A stretch of 64,000 nt of DNA from Eggerthellaceae bacterium. GTDB taxonomy: Bacteria; Actinomycetota; Coriobacteriia; Coriobacteriales; Eggerthellaceae. This document shows positions 46,868-56,477 of the stretch, one piece after another (the stretch's first letter is position 1; each line of letters starts with the position of its first letter). The stretch lies in NCBI GenBank assembly GCA_022644775.1, contig JALCHN010000006.1:1-64000 (forward strand), in the 5' to 3' direction. Made by a program: the position numbers and the translations under genes. The notes under the pieces were generated by a model. That model saw only the letters and a program-made list of their open reading frames with translations. It ran no database searches and was not told the origin of the DNA.

Positions 46868-48028
46868 ATGGATCCAGTAACGCTTATCGTCGTGGTCCTG
46901 GTAATCGCCACCGCGCTCGTCTTCGACTTCACGAACGGTTTCCACGATACGGCGAACGCCATGGCGACCTCGATTGCCACCGGTGCCCTGAAGCCCAAGA
47001 CCGCCGTTATGGCCGCCGGCACGCTCAACCTGATCGGCGCTTTCCTGTCGACTGAAGTCGCCAAGACCATCTCGGGCGGCATCATCAACGAACAGCAGGT
47101 CACCATCGAAGCCGGCTTCATCTTCGCCGGTCTCGTGGGCGCTATTCTATGGAACCTCATCACCTGGCTCGTCGGCCTGCCGTCGAGTTCCTCCCATGCC
47201 CTGTTCGGCGGCCTCGTGGGTGCCGTCATCGTGGGCGCAGGCGTTGAAGGCGTGAACTTCATGGCCGTGCTCAATAAAATCCTCATTCCGGCGCTCATCT
47301 CGCCGATCATTGCGGGGTTCGCCGCTTTCTGCGCGGTGCGGGTTATGTCGGTCGTGGTGAGAAAGATGAACGAGCAGCAGATGGAGGAAGGCTACCGTCA
47401 TGGGCAGACCGTCACCGCCTGCTTGCTCGCTCTTTCCCACGGCACCAACGACGCCCAGAAGACCATGGGCATCATCACCCTTACCCTTATCGCGGTCGGC
47501 GAGCAGGCGTCGGGTACCGGCCCCCAGTTCTGGGTGGTGCTCATCTGCGGCTTGGCCATCGCGCTCGGCACCTATATGGGTGGTTGGCGCGTGATTCGCA
47601 CCCTTGGCAAAGGGCTCACCGAAGTGACTCCCTTGCAGGGTTTCGCGTCCGAAGCCGCCTCGACGACCACCATCCTCGTGTCCTCTCATCTGGGCTTCGC
47701 CCTTTCGACCACGCAGGTCTGCTCCGGATCAATTATCGGCTGCGGCCTTGGCAAGAAGGGAAACGCGGTCAACTGGAAGGTCGCCGGCAAGATGCTCATC
47801 GCCTGGCTCATCACGTTCCCGGCCGCCGGCCTTGTCGGTGCGCTGGCGTGCGCAATTGCGAAGACCGGCATATACGGGACGCTTGCCGTCGCCGTCATCT
47901 TCGTGGTGCTCGCCTTCATCATCTTCCGCCTGTCGCGACGCAACCCCGTGAACGCCGCCAACGTCAACGAAGGCACCGACGTCAAGCTCAACCCCACCAA
48001 CAACGCTGCGGCATCGGTTCAGGAATAG
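46868..48028 (+). CDS. pit: PiT-family inorganic phosphate transporter
   Basis: 386 residues with two homologous halves of membrane helices. The duplicated signatures are visible: FTNGFHDTANAMATSIATGAL near residue 22 and LSHGTNDAQKTMGIITL near residue 195. It takes up phosphate with cations (low affinity, no ABC system needed). GGGAGGAA lies upstream. Followed nine bases later by a small membrane protein gene, and a terminator after that. Confidence 0.95.
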   Translation: MDPVTLIVVVLVIATALVFDFTNGFHDTANAMATSIATGALKPKTAVMAAGTLNLIGAFLSTEVAKTISGGIINEQQVTIEAGFIFAGLVGAILWNLITWLVGLPSSSSHALFGGLVGAVIVGAGVEGVNFMAVLNKILIPALISPIIAGFAAFCAVRVMSVVVRKMNEQQMEEGYRHGQTVTACLLALSHGTNDAQKTMGIITLTLIAVGEQASGTGPQFWVVLICGLAIALGTYMGGWRVIRTLGKGLTEVTPLQGFASEAASTTTILVSSHLGFALSTTQVCSGSIIGCGLGKKGNAVNWKVAGKMLIAWLITFPAAGLVGALACAIAKTGIYGTLAVAVIFVVLAFIIFRLSRRNPVNAANVNEGTDVKLNPTNNAAASVQE

Positions 48029-48037
48029 GAGAACGTC

Positions 48038-48256
48038 ATGCAAATTGCGAACTTTTTCCTCGTGCTCGCCGTCGCCACCGTCATCGTCTGTGGCGTGGGT
48101 TTCCTCTTCGCGAGCGGTCTGCGCCTGCTGGTGGGCGATGAAGGCCGTCAAGACCAAGTGGGCGGCGCGAGAAAGGCCCTTGCCTACGTCTGCTTCGCAG
48201 GATGCGTTGCGGTGGTCGTCTACGCGCTCTACCTGATCATCCCGGTGTTCCACTAA
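48038..48256 (+). CDS. Small two-helix membrane protein
   Basis: 72 residues with two predicted membrane helices (about 6-30 and 47-68) joined by a charged loop GDEGRQDQVGGARK. AGGAGAACGTC precedes the ATG, nine bases after pit, so it is translated with the transporter. No family recognised. It could be a small partner of Pit, but nothing in the sequence proves it. Confidence 0.8.
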   Translation: MQIANFFLVLAVATVIVCGVGFLFASGLRLLVGDEGRQDQVGGARKALAYVCFAGCVAVVVYALYLIIPVFH

Positions 48257-48266
48257 GCACCAACGA

Positions 48267-48306
48267 GGAGCCGGATGCCGCGCAAACGTTGGGTCCGGCT
48301 CTTTTC
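48267..48306 (+). terminator. Rho-independent terminator after the pit operon
   Basis: GAGCCGGA (48268-48275) and TCCGGCTC (48294-48301) with an 18-base loop, followed by TTTTC. Confidence 0.85.
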
Positions 48307-48362
48307 GTCGAAAGACGCTCTTGAAGATACGCTTCTACCGATAGGGAAGGACATCGGTACTC

Positions 48363-49217
48363 ATGAAAAAGATTCTCGTTGGCATCGACGGCAGCTCTCG
48401 CGGCGAGAAGGCCCTCGAATGGGCCGCACGCGACGTCGAGGGCCAGGACGCCCTGATCACCCTGCTGTGCGTGGGAGATTCCGAATTCGCCAAGGAAGCG
48501 GGTGTGGCACCCGAGCAGATGGAGGTCTCGATCAACGCCGTGCTCGAGGAAGCCAAGAAGAAGATCCTCGCCAGCTACCCCGATCTCAAGGTTGAGACCT
48601 TGGCCAAGACCGGCGCCGTCATCGACACGATCGTCGACGAAGCCAACCAGCACGACGCGGTGGTCCTGGGCACCCACCATGGCTCCACGGTGAGCGAGAC
48701 GATTACGGGCGCCAAGGGCCTGCGCGTGTCGATTTCCACCACGGTCCCCACGATCGTGGTCCCCTCCGACTGGGAGCCCAAGGACGCGACTCGCGGCATC
48801 ATGGTCGCCGTCGCCGCCGATGACTCGAGCGACAGCGCCATCGTGTGGGCGGCCAACCATGCCGTGGCCCGCAACCTGTCGATCGACCTCGTGTCGGCTT
48901 GGGGCCTGCCCAGCTACCTCACGCGTCCGGCCGAAGCCATGGGCGGCGGCATCGACCCGGTGGGCGAGCAGTTCCAGCGTCGCTTGAACGCCCTGGTCGA
49001 TCACCTGCACGGGCAGTATCCCTCGCTCGAGGTTTCGGGCGAATCGATCGAAGGCCCCACGCCTTCCACCACGCTCGTCGAATACTCAAAGAAGTTCGAC
49101 TACCTGGTCATGGGCACGCATTCCCGCTCGGCGCTCGGCCGCATGGTGTTCGGCTCGGTCACGCACTCGGTGCTCATGAACATCGCCGTGCCGACCGTCA
49201 TCGTTCCCCAGCCGTAA
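48363..49217 (+). CDS. Universal stress protein, two UspA domains
   Basis: 284 residues with two UspA domains. Domain 1 (about 1-140) begins MKKILVGIDGSSRGEKAL and ends VPTIVVPSD; domain 2 (about 145-284) has GTHSRSALGRMVFGSVTHSVLMN, the G-2X-G-9X-G[ST] ATP-binding motif, and ends VPTVIVPQP. Domain 1 carries a partial version (GTHHGSTVSETITG). Likely an ATP-binding stress regulator. Abuts the Ppx/GppA gene, with which it may be cotranscribed. Confidence 0.94.
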   Translation: MKKILVGIDGSSRGEKALEWAARDVEGQDALITLLCVGDSEFAKEAGVAPEQMEVSINAVLEEAKKKILASYPDLKVETLAKTGAVIDTIVDEANQHDAVVLGTHHGSTVSETITGAKGLRVSISTTVPTIVVPSDWEPKDATRGIMVAVAADDSSDSAIVWAANHAVARNLSIDLVSAWGLPSYLTRPAEAMGGGIDPVGEQFQRRLNALVDHLHGQYPSLEVSGESIEGPTPSTTLVEYSKKFDYLVMGTHSRSALGRMVFGSVTHSVLMNIAVPTVIVPQP

Positions 49218-49227
49218 GGTGGTCGCC

Positions 49228-50181
49228 GTGGGCAGATATGCGGTCATCGACGTCGGGTCGAACACGGTGCGCCTGTGCGCCTACGACGTGCCGAAGAAGA
49301 AGTCGGCGCGCACGGGCAAGCCGCGCAAGATATTCGATGTGAAGGAATCCATCGGTCTGTCCGCGTTCGTGGAGCCGCCTGCGGGCGGCTTCTCCGCGGA
49401 TGGGTCGCGTCCGGGCGTCATGACGCAGGCGGGCATCGACGCGGCAGCCAAGGCCGTCAAGCGCCAGGTCCGCCGCGCCCAGGTAGTCTGCGCCGACCAG
49501 GTATGGGTCTTCGCCACCGCCGCCCTGCGCAACTGCGCCAATTCCGACCAGGCCGTCGCCGCGGTAGAGGAAGAGTCGGGCGCGCGCGTTGACGTGCTCT
49601 CCGGCGAAGAGGAGGCCCGCCTGGGGCTTTTGGGCGCCCGCCTGGCCTTCGCCCTCGACGAGGGCGTCCTTATCGACGTCGGCGGTGGATCGACCGAGGT
49701 TACCCGGCTGTTCGCCGACGGCGGCGTGAAGGGCAAGAGCATTCCCATGGGGTCGCTGTCCTCCTACCGCCAGTTCGTCGACTGCGTGATTCCCACCAAG
49801 GCGGAAATCGAGCGCATCGGCGCCTCCTTCCGCCTGGCCCTGGAAGAGGCCGAACTGCCGGTGAGGGACGAATCCGATCTTTTCGGGATGGGCGGTTCGG
49901 TGCGCGCGGCGGCCCGCGTCTACGGCGATTTGTGCAACGGCGGCATCCGCTCGAACGTACTCGTGCCCGAACAGGTCGACGCGATCATCTCCTACTGCGA
50001 AGACGCGCCCGGCCCCTTCGCTCACGGCCTTCTGCGCGTGTGCGCCCAGCGCGTCCACACGCTCGTGCCCGGCTGCGCGATCATCCGGGAAGTATTCCGC
50101 GCCACGGGCGCCCAGCGCATGACGATCGACAAGTGCGGCGTCCGCGAAGGTTACTTGCTCGATAGAATCTCTCGATTGTAG
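49228..50181 (+). CDS. Ppx/GppA-family exopolyphosphatase
   Basis: 317 residues of the sugar kinase/actin-like superfamily. VIDVGSNTVRLCAYD is phosphate loop 1, VLIDVGGGSTEVTRLF phosphate loop 2, and FATAALRNCANSD the usual linking motif. It removes phosphate from polyphosphate or pppGpp. GTG 49228 is chosen because AAGGTGG lies six bases before it; a GTG at 49219 has none. Next to it is an OmpR-type regulator pair, and upstream a phosphate transporter, which suggests phosphate homeostasis. Confidence 0.92.
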   Translation: MGRYAVIDVGSNTVRLCAYDVPKKKSARTGKPRKIFDVKESIGLSAFVEPPAGGFSADGSRPGVMTQAGIDAAAKAVKRQVRRAQVVCADQVWVFATAALRNCANSDQAVAAVEEESGARVDVLSGEEEARLGLLGARLAFALDEGVLIDVGGGSTEVTRLFADGGVKGKSIPMGSLSSYRQFVDCVIPTKAEIERIGASFRLALEEAELPVRDESDLFGMGGSVRAAARVYGDLCNGGIRSNVLVPEQVDAIISYCEDAPGPFAHGLLRVCAQRVHTLVPGCAIIREVFRATGAQRMTIDKCGVREGYLLDRISRL

Positions 50182-50190
50182 AATGCGGCT

Positions 50191-50883
50191 ATGATTTACT
50201 ACGTTGAAGACGATGCAAACGTTCGCGAGCTGGCGCTCTACGCGCTCGCTCAGTCGGGGCTCCAGGCCAAGGGCTTTCCAGAAGCCGAGCCCTTCTACGA
50301 AGCCTGCAAGGAAACGGTGCCCGACCTCATCCTGCTCGACATCATGCTTCCGCATACCGACGGGCTCACGATTCTGCGCGAGCTGCGTCGTGATCCCAGT
50401 CTGGCCAACGTTCCCGTCATGATGCTCACGGCCAAGGGCACCGAAATCGACAAGGTCACCGGCCTCGATGCCGGCGCCGACGACTACCTGGCCAAGCCCT
50501 TCGGCATGATGGAGCTCGTGAGCCGCTGCAACGCGCTTCTGCGCCGCGCCTCCCGCAGCGAGGCCCCGCACGACGCGATCGTGAGCTGCGGCGACATCAC
50601 GATCGACACCGACGCTCACGACGTCCACGTCAACGGGGTGCAGGTGGAGCTCACGCTGAAGGAGTTCAGCCTTCTGCAGACCCTCATCGAGAACCGCGGG
50701 CACGTGCTCAGCCGCGCCCAGCTGCTCAAAGAGGTGTGGGACACCGACTACGTGGGTGAAACGCGCACGGTCGACACGCACGTGCAGACCCTGCGCAAGA
50801 AGCTCAACGACGTCGAAAAGGGCGCGGGCGACGTCATTCAGACGGTCCGCGGCGTGGGCTATCGCGCCCGCAGCGACGCTTAG
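50191..50883 (+). CDS. OmpR/PhoB-family response regulator
   Basis: 230 residues. Receiver with YYVEDDANV, Asp in LILLDIMLPH and Lys in DDYLAKPFGMMELVSR; C-terminal winged helix with LTLKEFSLLQTLIENRGHVLSRAQLLKEVW-type sequence and RTVDTHVQTLRKKL near the end. The start lies nine bases after the ppx-like stop. Partner of the kinase that follows ten bases later. Confidence 0.96.
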   Translation: MIYYVEDDANVRELALYALAQSGLQAKGFPEAEPFYEACKETVPDLILLDIMLPHTDGLTILRELRRDPSLANVPVMMLTAKGTEIDKVTGLDAGADDYLAKPFGMMELVSRCNALLRRASRSEAPHDAIVSCGDITIDTDAHDVHVNGVQVELTLKEFSLLQTLIENRGHVLSRAQLLKEVWDTDYVGETRTVDTHVQTLRKKLNDVEKGAGDVIQTVRGVGYRARSDA

Positions 50884-50892
50884 GCGCCCGCC

Positions 50893-52278
50893 GTGCCGCG
50901 CAAGAACCTTTCCCGCCGCCTCTTCCTCGAACTCTTCTTCTTCGCGGTAGGGGCCGCGCTCGTCATTGCCGCCCTCATCACGGCGGTGTCCTACCAGACC
51001 TATGAAAAGGACATGACCGACTCGCTGCTTTCCCGCGTCGAGGCGGTCGCGTCCGCTCTCAACCAGGTCGACGCCGACTACCGCGTGCGCGACCTTTCGA
51101 CCCTCGCGGTCAACGACGTCCGCTGCACGCTCGTCGGCGGGGACGGCACGGTCCTCTACGATTCCGAAGCCGACCCTTCCACGATGGAAAACCACAATGG
51201 GCGGCCCGAAATCGAAGGTGCCCGCGCCAACGGGGAATCGACGTCGTCGCGTACGTCCTCCACGGTGGGCGAGGACCTCATGTTCGCCGCCGTGGCCCTC
51301 GACGACGGCCAGGTCGTGCGCTTGGGCGAGGAGAAGCGGTCGTTTCCGGCTTTCGTGGGCTCGATGCTGCCGGCCATGGCGGTGGGTACCATCGCCGAGC
51401 TCGTGGTGGCCTACCTGATCGCCCGCCTGCTCGTGCGCCGCATCGTCAAGCCCTTCGACGCGATCGACCTGCAGCATCCCTCGGTGGGCTCCTACTACGA
51501 AGAGATGCAGCCCCTGGTCGACCGCATCGACGAACAGCGCCGCCAGCTCGTGAAATCCAACGAGGAACTTCGCCGCGCCGCCAACCTGCGCCGCGAGTTC
51601 ACCGGCAATGTGAGCCACGAAATGAAGACGCCCCTGCAGGTTATCGGCGGCTATGCCGAACTCATGGAAAACGGAATGGTGCCTCCCAGCGACGTGAAGC
51701 ACTTCGCCGGCCTCATCCTCACCGAATCGCGGGCCATGCGCTCGCTGGTCGACGACGTGCTCACTCTGTCGCACTTGGACGAGGGCAACATGGTGGGCGA
51801 CGACGCGCCTCTGGTCGACCTGTCGCAGGTGGTCATCCGCGTGAGCGTGCGCCTGCGCCCCAAGTTCGAAGAGAAGCACCTGTCGACCCAGCTGCTCGAA
51901 GAGTCGGCACATTCCGAAGAGGCGCTCGTGCGCGGCAACGAGGCCCTGCTCGAGCAACTCGTCTACAACCTGCTCGACAACGCCGCGCGCTATTCGGTCG
52001 ACGGCGGCCGCGTGCGCGTGCGCATCGCGCGCACCGGCGACACGGTGACGCTCGCCGTCGACGACGACGGGCCGGGCGTGGAAGAGGAATATCGCGAGCG
52101 CATCTTCGAGCGCTTCTTCCGCGTCGACGAAAGCCGGTCGCGCGAGACGGGCGGCACGGGCCTGGGCCTGGCCATCGTCAAGCATGCGGCCGAAGCCCAC
52201 GGCGGCACCGTGCATGTGGAAGAGAGCGAATGGGGCGGCGCCTCGTTCGTCGTCGAGCTGCCGGCGGCGGTGGGATAG
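50893..52278 (+). CDS. Membrane sensor histidine kinase (PhoR type)
   Basis: 461 residues starting at GTG. Helix 1 (about 12-36) and helix 2 (about 155-175) flank an extracytoplasmic sensor of about 115 residues. Then come a coiled segment, the H-box GNVSHEMKTPLQVIGGYAEL, the N-box NLLDNAARYSV, DDDGPGVEEEYRERIFERFFR and GGTGLGLAIVKHA. The overall plan is that of PhoR/WalK. Signal unknown; the neighbours suggest phosphate. Confidence 0.95.
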   Translation: MPRKNLSRRLFLELFFFAVGAALVIAALITAVSYQTYEKDMTDSLLSRVEAVASALNQVDADYRVRDLSTLAVNDVRCTLVGGDGTVLYDSEADPSTMENHNGRPEIEGARANGESTSSRTSSTVGEDLMFAAVALDDGQVVRLGEEKRSFPAFVGSMLPAMAVGTIAELVVAYLIARLLVRRIVKPFDAIDLQHPSVGSYYEEMQPLVDRIDEQRRQLVKSNEELRRAANLRREFTGNVSHEMKTPLQVIGGYAELMENGMVPPSDVKHFAGLILTESRAMRSLVDDVLTLSHLDEGNMVGDDAPLVDLSQVVIRVSVRLRPKFEEKHLSTQLLEESAHSEEALVRGNEALLEQLVYNLLDNAARYSVDGGRVRVRIARTGDTVTLAVDDDGPGVEEEYRERIFERFFRVDESRSRETGGTGLGLAIVKHAAEAHGGTVHVEESEWGGASFVVELPAAVG

Positions 52279-52386
52279 GCTCACGCGCGCCGGGCGGCAG
52301 CGCCGGCATCCGCCGTGTGCGCGAGCGAATCGATTCCGACTGGGTCGAGCGCGGGTGTTGAATGGGCCCGCAGCCTACGCCCGTAT

Positions 52387-53391
52387 CTATTCGTCGTCTG
52401 CCGTTTCCACGGCTTCCGCCCGCTTGTCTACCCGGCGCAGGACCCGGGTCATGAGCTTGCTGAAAAGCGCCGCGAGCACCTGCTGGTAGAGCGTGCCGGC
52501 CATCACGGGAAAGAGGGTGGCGGCGGGGAAGTACTGCATCGCGAGCACGGCGCCGGCCGAAATGTTGCGCATGCCGCAGCCGAAGGTGATCGGGATGAAG
52601 CGGTCGCGCTTCTGGCGCGTGACCCAGGCGATGCCCATGCCTGCGAAAAAGGTGAACACCGCGAAGAGCCCCACGAAGACGAGCACGCCCACGAGCTCGG
52701 GCGTGAGATGGCGCACGTAGTCGGCGATCGCCGACGAGTTGGTGGCCACGATCACCACGAGCACGACGCGGGCCGCCGGGGCGATCGCGGGCGAGAGGCT
52801 GCGCGCGCCCCAGCCCTTGGTGCCCTCGTTGACGGCGAGTCCCGCGAGCGCGGGCAGGGCCACCATGCCCACCATGGATAAGATCATCCCGACTGCATCG
52901 ATCTCAACCGTCGCGCCCAGCAGGACCTGCAGGGTGAGCGGAATCGTGAACGGCGAGATAAGGACGCTCGCGAGCAGGGTCGCGAGCGCAATCGACACGT
53001 TGCCGTGGAACATAGCCACCCACATGATCGCGCTCGTGGCCACGGGCACGCAGTATTCCAGCACGATGCCGCAGACGATCGTGGGGTCGTATCCGAAAAA
53101 CAGGGTGCCCGCGAGAAAGGCGAGCACGGGGACCGCGATATGCGCGAAGGCGAGGGTGAGCAGGATGGCCGCTGGGTGGGCGACGGCGTCCTTCAGGCTG
53201 CGCAGGGTGATGCCCAACGAGCTCTGGAAGGTCATGAAGGCGAAGAGCGCCGGCACGGCATGGGTGAGCGGGGCGAAGATCTGGGGCGCGGAAATGCCTG
53301 CCGCCAGGCACAGGAGGATCACGACGGCCATGTGCCTGCCGATGAAGCGGCCGAAGGCCTTCCAATGTTCGAACATGCGTATATCTGGCAT
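52387..53391 (-). CDS. BASS-family (bile acid:sodium symporter-like) transporter
   Basis: 334 residues, nine to ten helices. GIVLEYCVPVATSAIMWVAMFHGN and TFGCGMRNISAGAVLAMQYFP correspond to the two crossover helices of the BASS/SbtA-like fold. The ATG at 53391 has AAGGA seven bases upstream; an internal ATG at 53376 is possible. The substrate is not predictable; pantoate, oxoacids or steroid acids are known in the family. It converges with the sensor kinase. Confidence 0.85.
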   Translation of the reverse strand: MPDIRMFEHWKAFGRFIGRHMAVVILLCLAAGISAPQIFAPLTHAVPALFAFMTFQSSLGITLRSLKDAVAHPAAILLTLAFAHIAVPVLAFLAGTLFFGYDPTIVCGIVLEYCVPVATSAIMWVAMFHGNVSIALATLLASVLISPFTIPLTLQVLLGATVEIDAVGMILSMVGMVALPALAGLAVNEGTKGWGARSLSPAIAPAARVVLVVIVATNSSAIADYVRHLTPELVGVLVFVGLFAVFTFFAGMGIAWVTRQKRDRFIPITFGCGMRNISAGAVLAMQYFPAATLFPVMAGTLYQQVLAALFSKLMTRVLRRVDKRAEAVETADDE

Positions 53392-53413
53392 CGCGATTCC
53401 TTATACCTCACAA

Positions 53414-53443
53414 GAGGGCGCCCCGCCTGCGCGGGGCGCCCTC
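53414..53443 (-). terminator. Hairpin between the G3E GTPase gene and the BASS gene
   Basis: GAGGGCGCCCCGC and GCGGGGCGCCCTC are perfect 13-bp complements with loop CTGC. It lies downstream of the G3E GTPase gene on the - strand; the following sequence (TTGTGAGG) has only a weak T-run. Confidence 0.65.
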
Positions 53444-53504
53444 GTGCGTATTCCGTTCCGATTCGGCCTTCAAACGCCCCGTGCGGGCGGGGTTGCCGGC
53501 AGCC

Positions 53505-54653
53505 CTAGGCTTCCTCGTCGTCGAGCGGGACCCAGTCGGTCAGGCATTTGTCGAGCCCGCGAACGAGCTCGTCGCGGTCCATGTGGCGCCCGATGAAGAC
53601 GATCTTGTTCATGCGGTCGCCCACCTCGTCGTCCCAGTTGTCGAGCAGCTCGGGGTTCTCTTCGATGATCTTCTTCTTTTCCTCTTCGGGGGCCGAATCG
53701 ACGAAGAGGCCGTTCTCCATCAGCGAGACCTGCTGGCCGGCCTGCTCGAAGATGTAGCAGGTGTCGGGGTCTTCCGCCGACCAGAGCATGCCCTTGGAAC
53801 GGATGACCGCGTCGGGCCAGGTTTCCACGTAGGCCGAAAGCTTCTCGATGTCGAAGGGGCGGCGGCGCTCGTAGACGAAGGTCGCGATGTCGTATTCGAG
53901 CACTTCGGGGTCGTCGTGCTCTTCGGGGTGCTCCATCGCGTCGATCCAGGCGGCAGAATCGTAGGCGCGCTCGAAGTCGAAGCGCCCGGTGTTCAAAAGC
54001 TCGCCCATGTCGACCTTGCCGTGGTCGGCTTCCACGATGACGGCGTCCTTCTGCAGGCTGCGCACGATGGCTCTAAGCTCGGCGATCTGCTCGGGCGTGA
54101 CCTGGTCGGTCTTGTTGAGGATGACCGTGGTGCAGAACTCGAGCTGTTGGATGAGCAGGGCCTCGATGTCGTCTTCGTCGATGTCGTCGGCGAGCAGATC
54201 CTTGCCGCCTTGGAACTCGTCGAACATGCGGGCGCAGTCGACGACCGCCACGATGTTGTCCAGCGCGAGCGGGGCGTGGCCGTTGTGCTGCGAATCGTCG
54301 CAGAAGGCCTGGATCGTGTAGGCGATGGGGATGGGCTCGCAGATGCCCGACGCCTCGATGATGATGTAGTCGAAGTCGCCCGAATCGGCGATGTCGGAAA
54401 GCTGTTTGGCCAGGTCGTCGGCGAGGGTGCAGCAGATGCAGCCGTTCGACAGGGGAATGATGTCGTCGGCCTGCGAGTAGCCGCCGTTGGCGATGAGGCT
54501 GGCGTCGACGTTGACCTCGCCGATATCGTTGACGATGACGGCGGCGCGGATGCCCTCGTCGTTTGCCAAGATGTGGTTGAGCAGGGTGGTCTTGCCCGCT
54601 CCCAGATAGCCGGTGAGCAGGATGATCTTCACCGGGCCTTTGGTGTCGGCCAT
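53505..54653 (-). CDS. G3E-family GTPase (CobW/metal-insertion type)
   Basis: 382 residues. Walker A GYLGAGKTTLLN near the N-terminus, the metal-binding CXCC in SNGCICCTLADDL, Walker B-like EASGICEP and the guanine motif NKTD. The C-terminal half is a CobW_C domain with an acidic end. These GTPases deliver Zn, Co or other metals to client enzymes. AAAGGAG lies six bases before the ATG. No client is evident next door. Confidence 0.93.
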   Translation of the reverse strand: MADTKGPVKIILLTGYLGAGKTTLLNHILANDEGIRAAVIVNDIGEVNVDASLIANGGYSQADDIIPLSNGCICCTLADDLAKQLSDIADSGDFDYIIIEASGICEPIPIAYTIQAFCDDSQHNGHAPLALDNIVAVVDCARMFDEFQGGKDLLADDIDEDDIEALLIQQLEFCTTVILNKTDQVTPEQIAELRAIVRSLQKDAVIVEADHGKVDMGELLNTGRFDFERAYDSAAWIDAMEHPEEHDDPEVLEYDIATFVYERRRPFDIEKLSAYVETWPDAVIRSKGMLWSAEDPDTCYIFEQAGQQVSLMENGLFVDSAPEEEKKKIIEENPELLDNWDDEVGDRMNKIVFIGRHMDRDELVRGLDKCLTDWVPLDDEEA

Positions 54654-54882
54654 GGAAACTCCTTTGCGTTCGATGCGTGTTGAGTGCAGTGTACGCCTGA
54701 TGCGGTCGGCACGGCGGGGCGTGCGCCAGCCGTTACCAAATGCGCCCAAGCTGCTCGCGTTTCCGTTCGCCCCGGTATTCGCGCCGCTCGTGGTCGCAGC
54801 TGCACGTTCCCCGATTCCTTGCCGCTGGAAGGCGGGGGCAATGGTACAAACGGTAGCGGTAAACTTCGGGAAAGAGGACGAT

Positions 54883-56304
54883 ATGCCCCATTACAACGAG
54901 CTTACCGACGAACTCGCAGCCAAGCTCAAGGCGATCGTCGGTGAAGACAACTACGAGTACGAGGACATCAACGAAGACTACGCGCACGACGAGATGCCCA
55001 TCTACGGCTCTCATATGCCCGACCTCGTGCTGTTCCCCGCAACTACCGAACAGGTGTCCGAGATCATGGCGCTGTGCAACGAGCATGAGATTCCCGTCAC
55101 CGTGCGCGGCGCGGGCACGGGCCTGGCCGGCGGCTGCACCCCGCTCGCGGGCGGCGTGATCCTGTGCACCATGCACATGGACCAGATCATCGCCTATGAC
55201 ATGAACAACCTCAACGTCCGCGTCCAGCCCGGCGTGCGCCTGTGCGACCTGGCGGCCGACGCGCTCGAGCACGACCTCATGTATCCGCCCGACCCCGGCG
55301 AGAAGACCGGCTCGATCGGCGGCAACGTGTCCACCAACGCCGGCGGCATGCGCGCCGTGAAGTACGGCACCACCCGCGACTACGTCGAAGCGGTCACCGC
55401 CGTGCTGCCCAACGGCCACGTCCTGAAGATCGGCCGCGCCGTGGCCAAGTCGTCGTCGGGCTACAGCCTGCTGCACCTGCTCATCGGTTCGGAAGGCACG
55501 CTCGCGGTCATCACCGAGCTCACGATGAAGCTCATTCCCAACCCGCAGGAGAATATCAGCTTCATTCTGCCCTTCACCGATATCAACCAGGCCATCAGCG
55601 CCGTGCCCAAGATCAAGCTGGCAGGCCTGAACCCCCAGTCGCTCGAGTTCATGGAGCGCGACATCGTCGACTCGTCGGCGGCGGCCACGGGCAACAACGT
55701 CTTCCCGACCGAAGTGCAGGGTCAGGAAGCGGGCGCCTACATCTTGGTCACGCTCGACGGCAACGACCTCGACGAGATCATGCAGCGCGCTGAGATTCTG
55801 GCCGAAGTGGCCGACGAAGCCGGCGCCTTCGACGTGCTCGTCGTCGACGAACCGTCCCAGAAGGAAGCCGTGTGGGCCGCCCGCAGCGCCTTCCTCACCG
55901 TAATCGAAGACGAGGCCGACCTGCTCGACGAGATGGACGTCTGCGTCCCCGTCGACAAGATCGCCGCTATGCTCAAGTTCGTGCACGAAACGGGCACCAA
56001 GTACGGCGTGCGCATCCGTTCGTTCGGCCATGCCGGTGACGGCAACCTGCACATCTACTGCGCGGGCAACGACATCGACGAAGGCACGTTCAAGGAACAG
56101 GTCGCCAAGGTCATGCACGACGCCTACGCCAAGGCCGAAGAGTTCGGCGGCCAGGTGTCCGGCGAACACGGCATCGGCTTCGGCAAGAAGGCCTACCTGC
56201 GCGAATCGCTGGGCGACGAGGCCATCGGGCTCATGGCGGGCATCAAGAACGTCTTCGACCCCAAGGGCATCCTCAACCCGGGCAAGGTCTGCAGCGACCT
56301 GTAA
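54883..56304 (+). CDS. FAD-linked oxidase, GlcD/lactate dehydrogenase type
   Basis: 473 residues. An FAD-binding_4 domain (PDLVLFPATTEQVSEIMALC, RGAGTGLAGGCTPLAGG, GSIGGNVSTNAGG) is followed by the FAD-oxidase C domain with SFGHAGDGNLHI and EHGIGFGKKAYL. It oxidises a 2-hydroxy acid such as D-lactate or glycolate. AAAGAGGA precedes ATG 54883. ETF genes, the usual partners in anaerobes, are not in the window. Confidence 0.93.
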   Translation: MPHYNELTDELAAKLKAIVGEDNYEYEDINEDYAHDEMPIYGSHMPDLVLFPATTEQVSEIMALCNEHEIPVTVRGAGTGLAGGCTPLAGGVILCTMHMDQIIAYDMNNLNVRVQPGVRLCDLAADALEHDLMYPPDPGEKTGSIGGNVSTNAGGMRAVKYGTTRDYVEAVTAVLPNGHVLKIGRAVAKSSSGYSLLHLLIGSEGTLAVITELTMKLIPNPQENISFILPFTDINQAISAVPKIKLAGLNPQSLEFMERDIVDSSAAATGNNVFPTEVQGQEAGAYILVTLDGNDLDEIMQRAEILAEVADEAGAFDVLVVDEPSQKEAVWAARSAFLTVIEDEADLLDEMDVCVPVDKIAAMLKFVHETGTKYGVRIRSFGHAGDGNLHIYCAGNDIDEGTFKEQVAKVMHDAYAKAEEFGGQVSGEHGIGFGKKAYLRESLGDEAIGLMAGIKNVFDPKGILNPGKVCSDL

Positions 56305-56326
56305 GCCGGGGCTTTCAGAGACTGCG

Positions 56327-56364
56327 AAGCGGGCGCGAGCGGCAAGCTTGCGCCCGCTTTTTCG
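56327..56364 (+). terminator. Rho-independent terminator of the FAD oxidase gene
   Basis: AAGCGGGCGC (56327-56336) and GCGCCCGCTT (56350-56359) with a 13-base loop, followed by TTTTCG. Confidence 0.92.
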
Positions 56365-56477
56365 TGCAGGATGTGCGAGGTTGCACGCGCACGCGTGCGT
56401 GCAAGGTGCGTGAGTCGAGGGAAACGGGTGCGCAGGCTGCAGGCCAAGAAGGGCTCTGAAACGATTTCGACCGCTCC

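Noticed and set aside
49198-52284. 1028-codon open frame opposite the Ppx and two-component genes
   Set aside because: It spans three real genes on the other strand and shows no domain or ribosome site.
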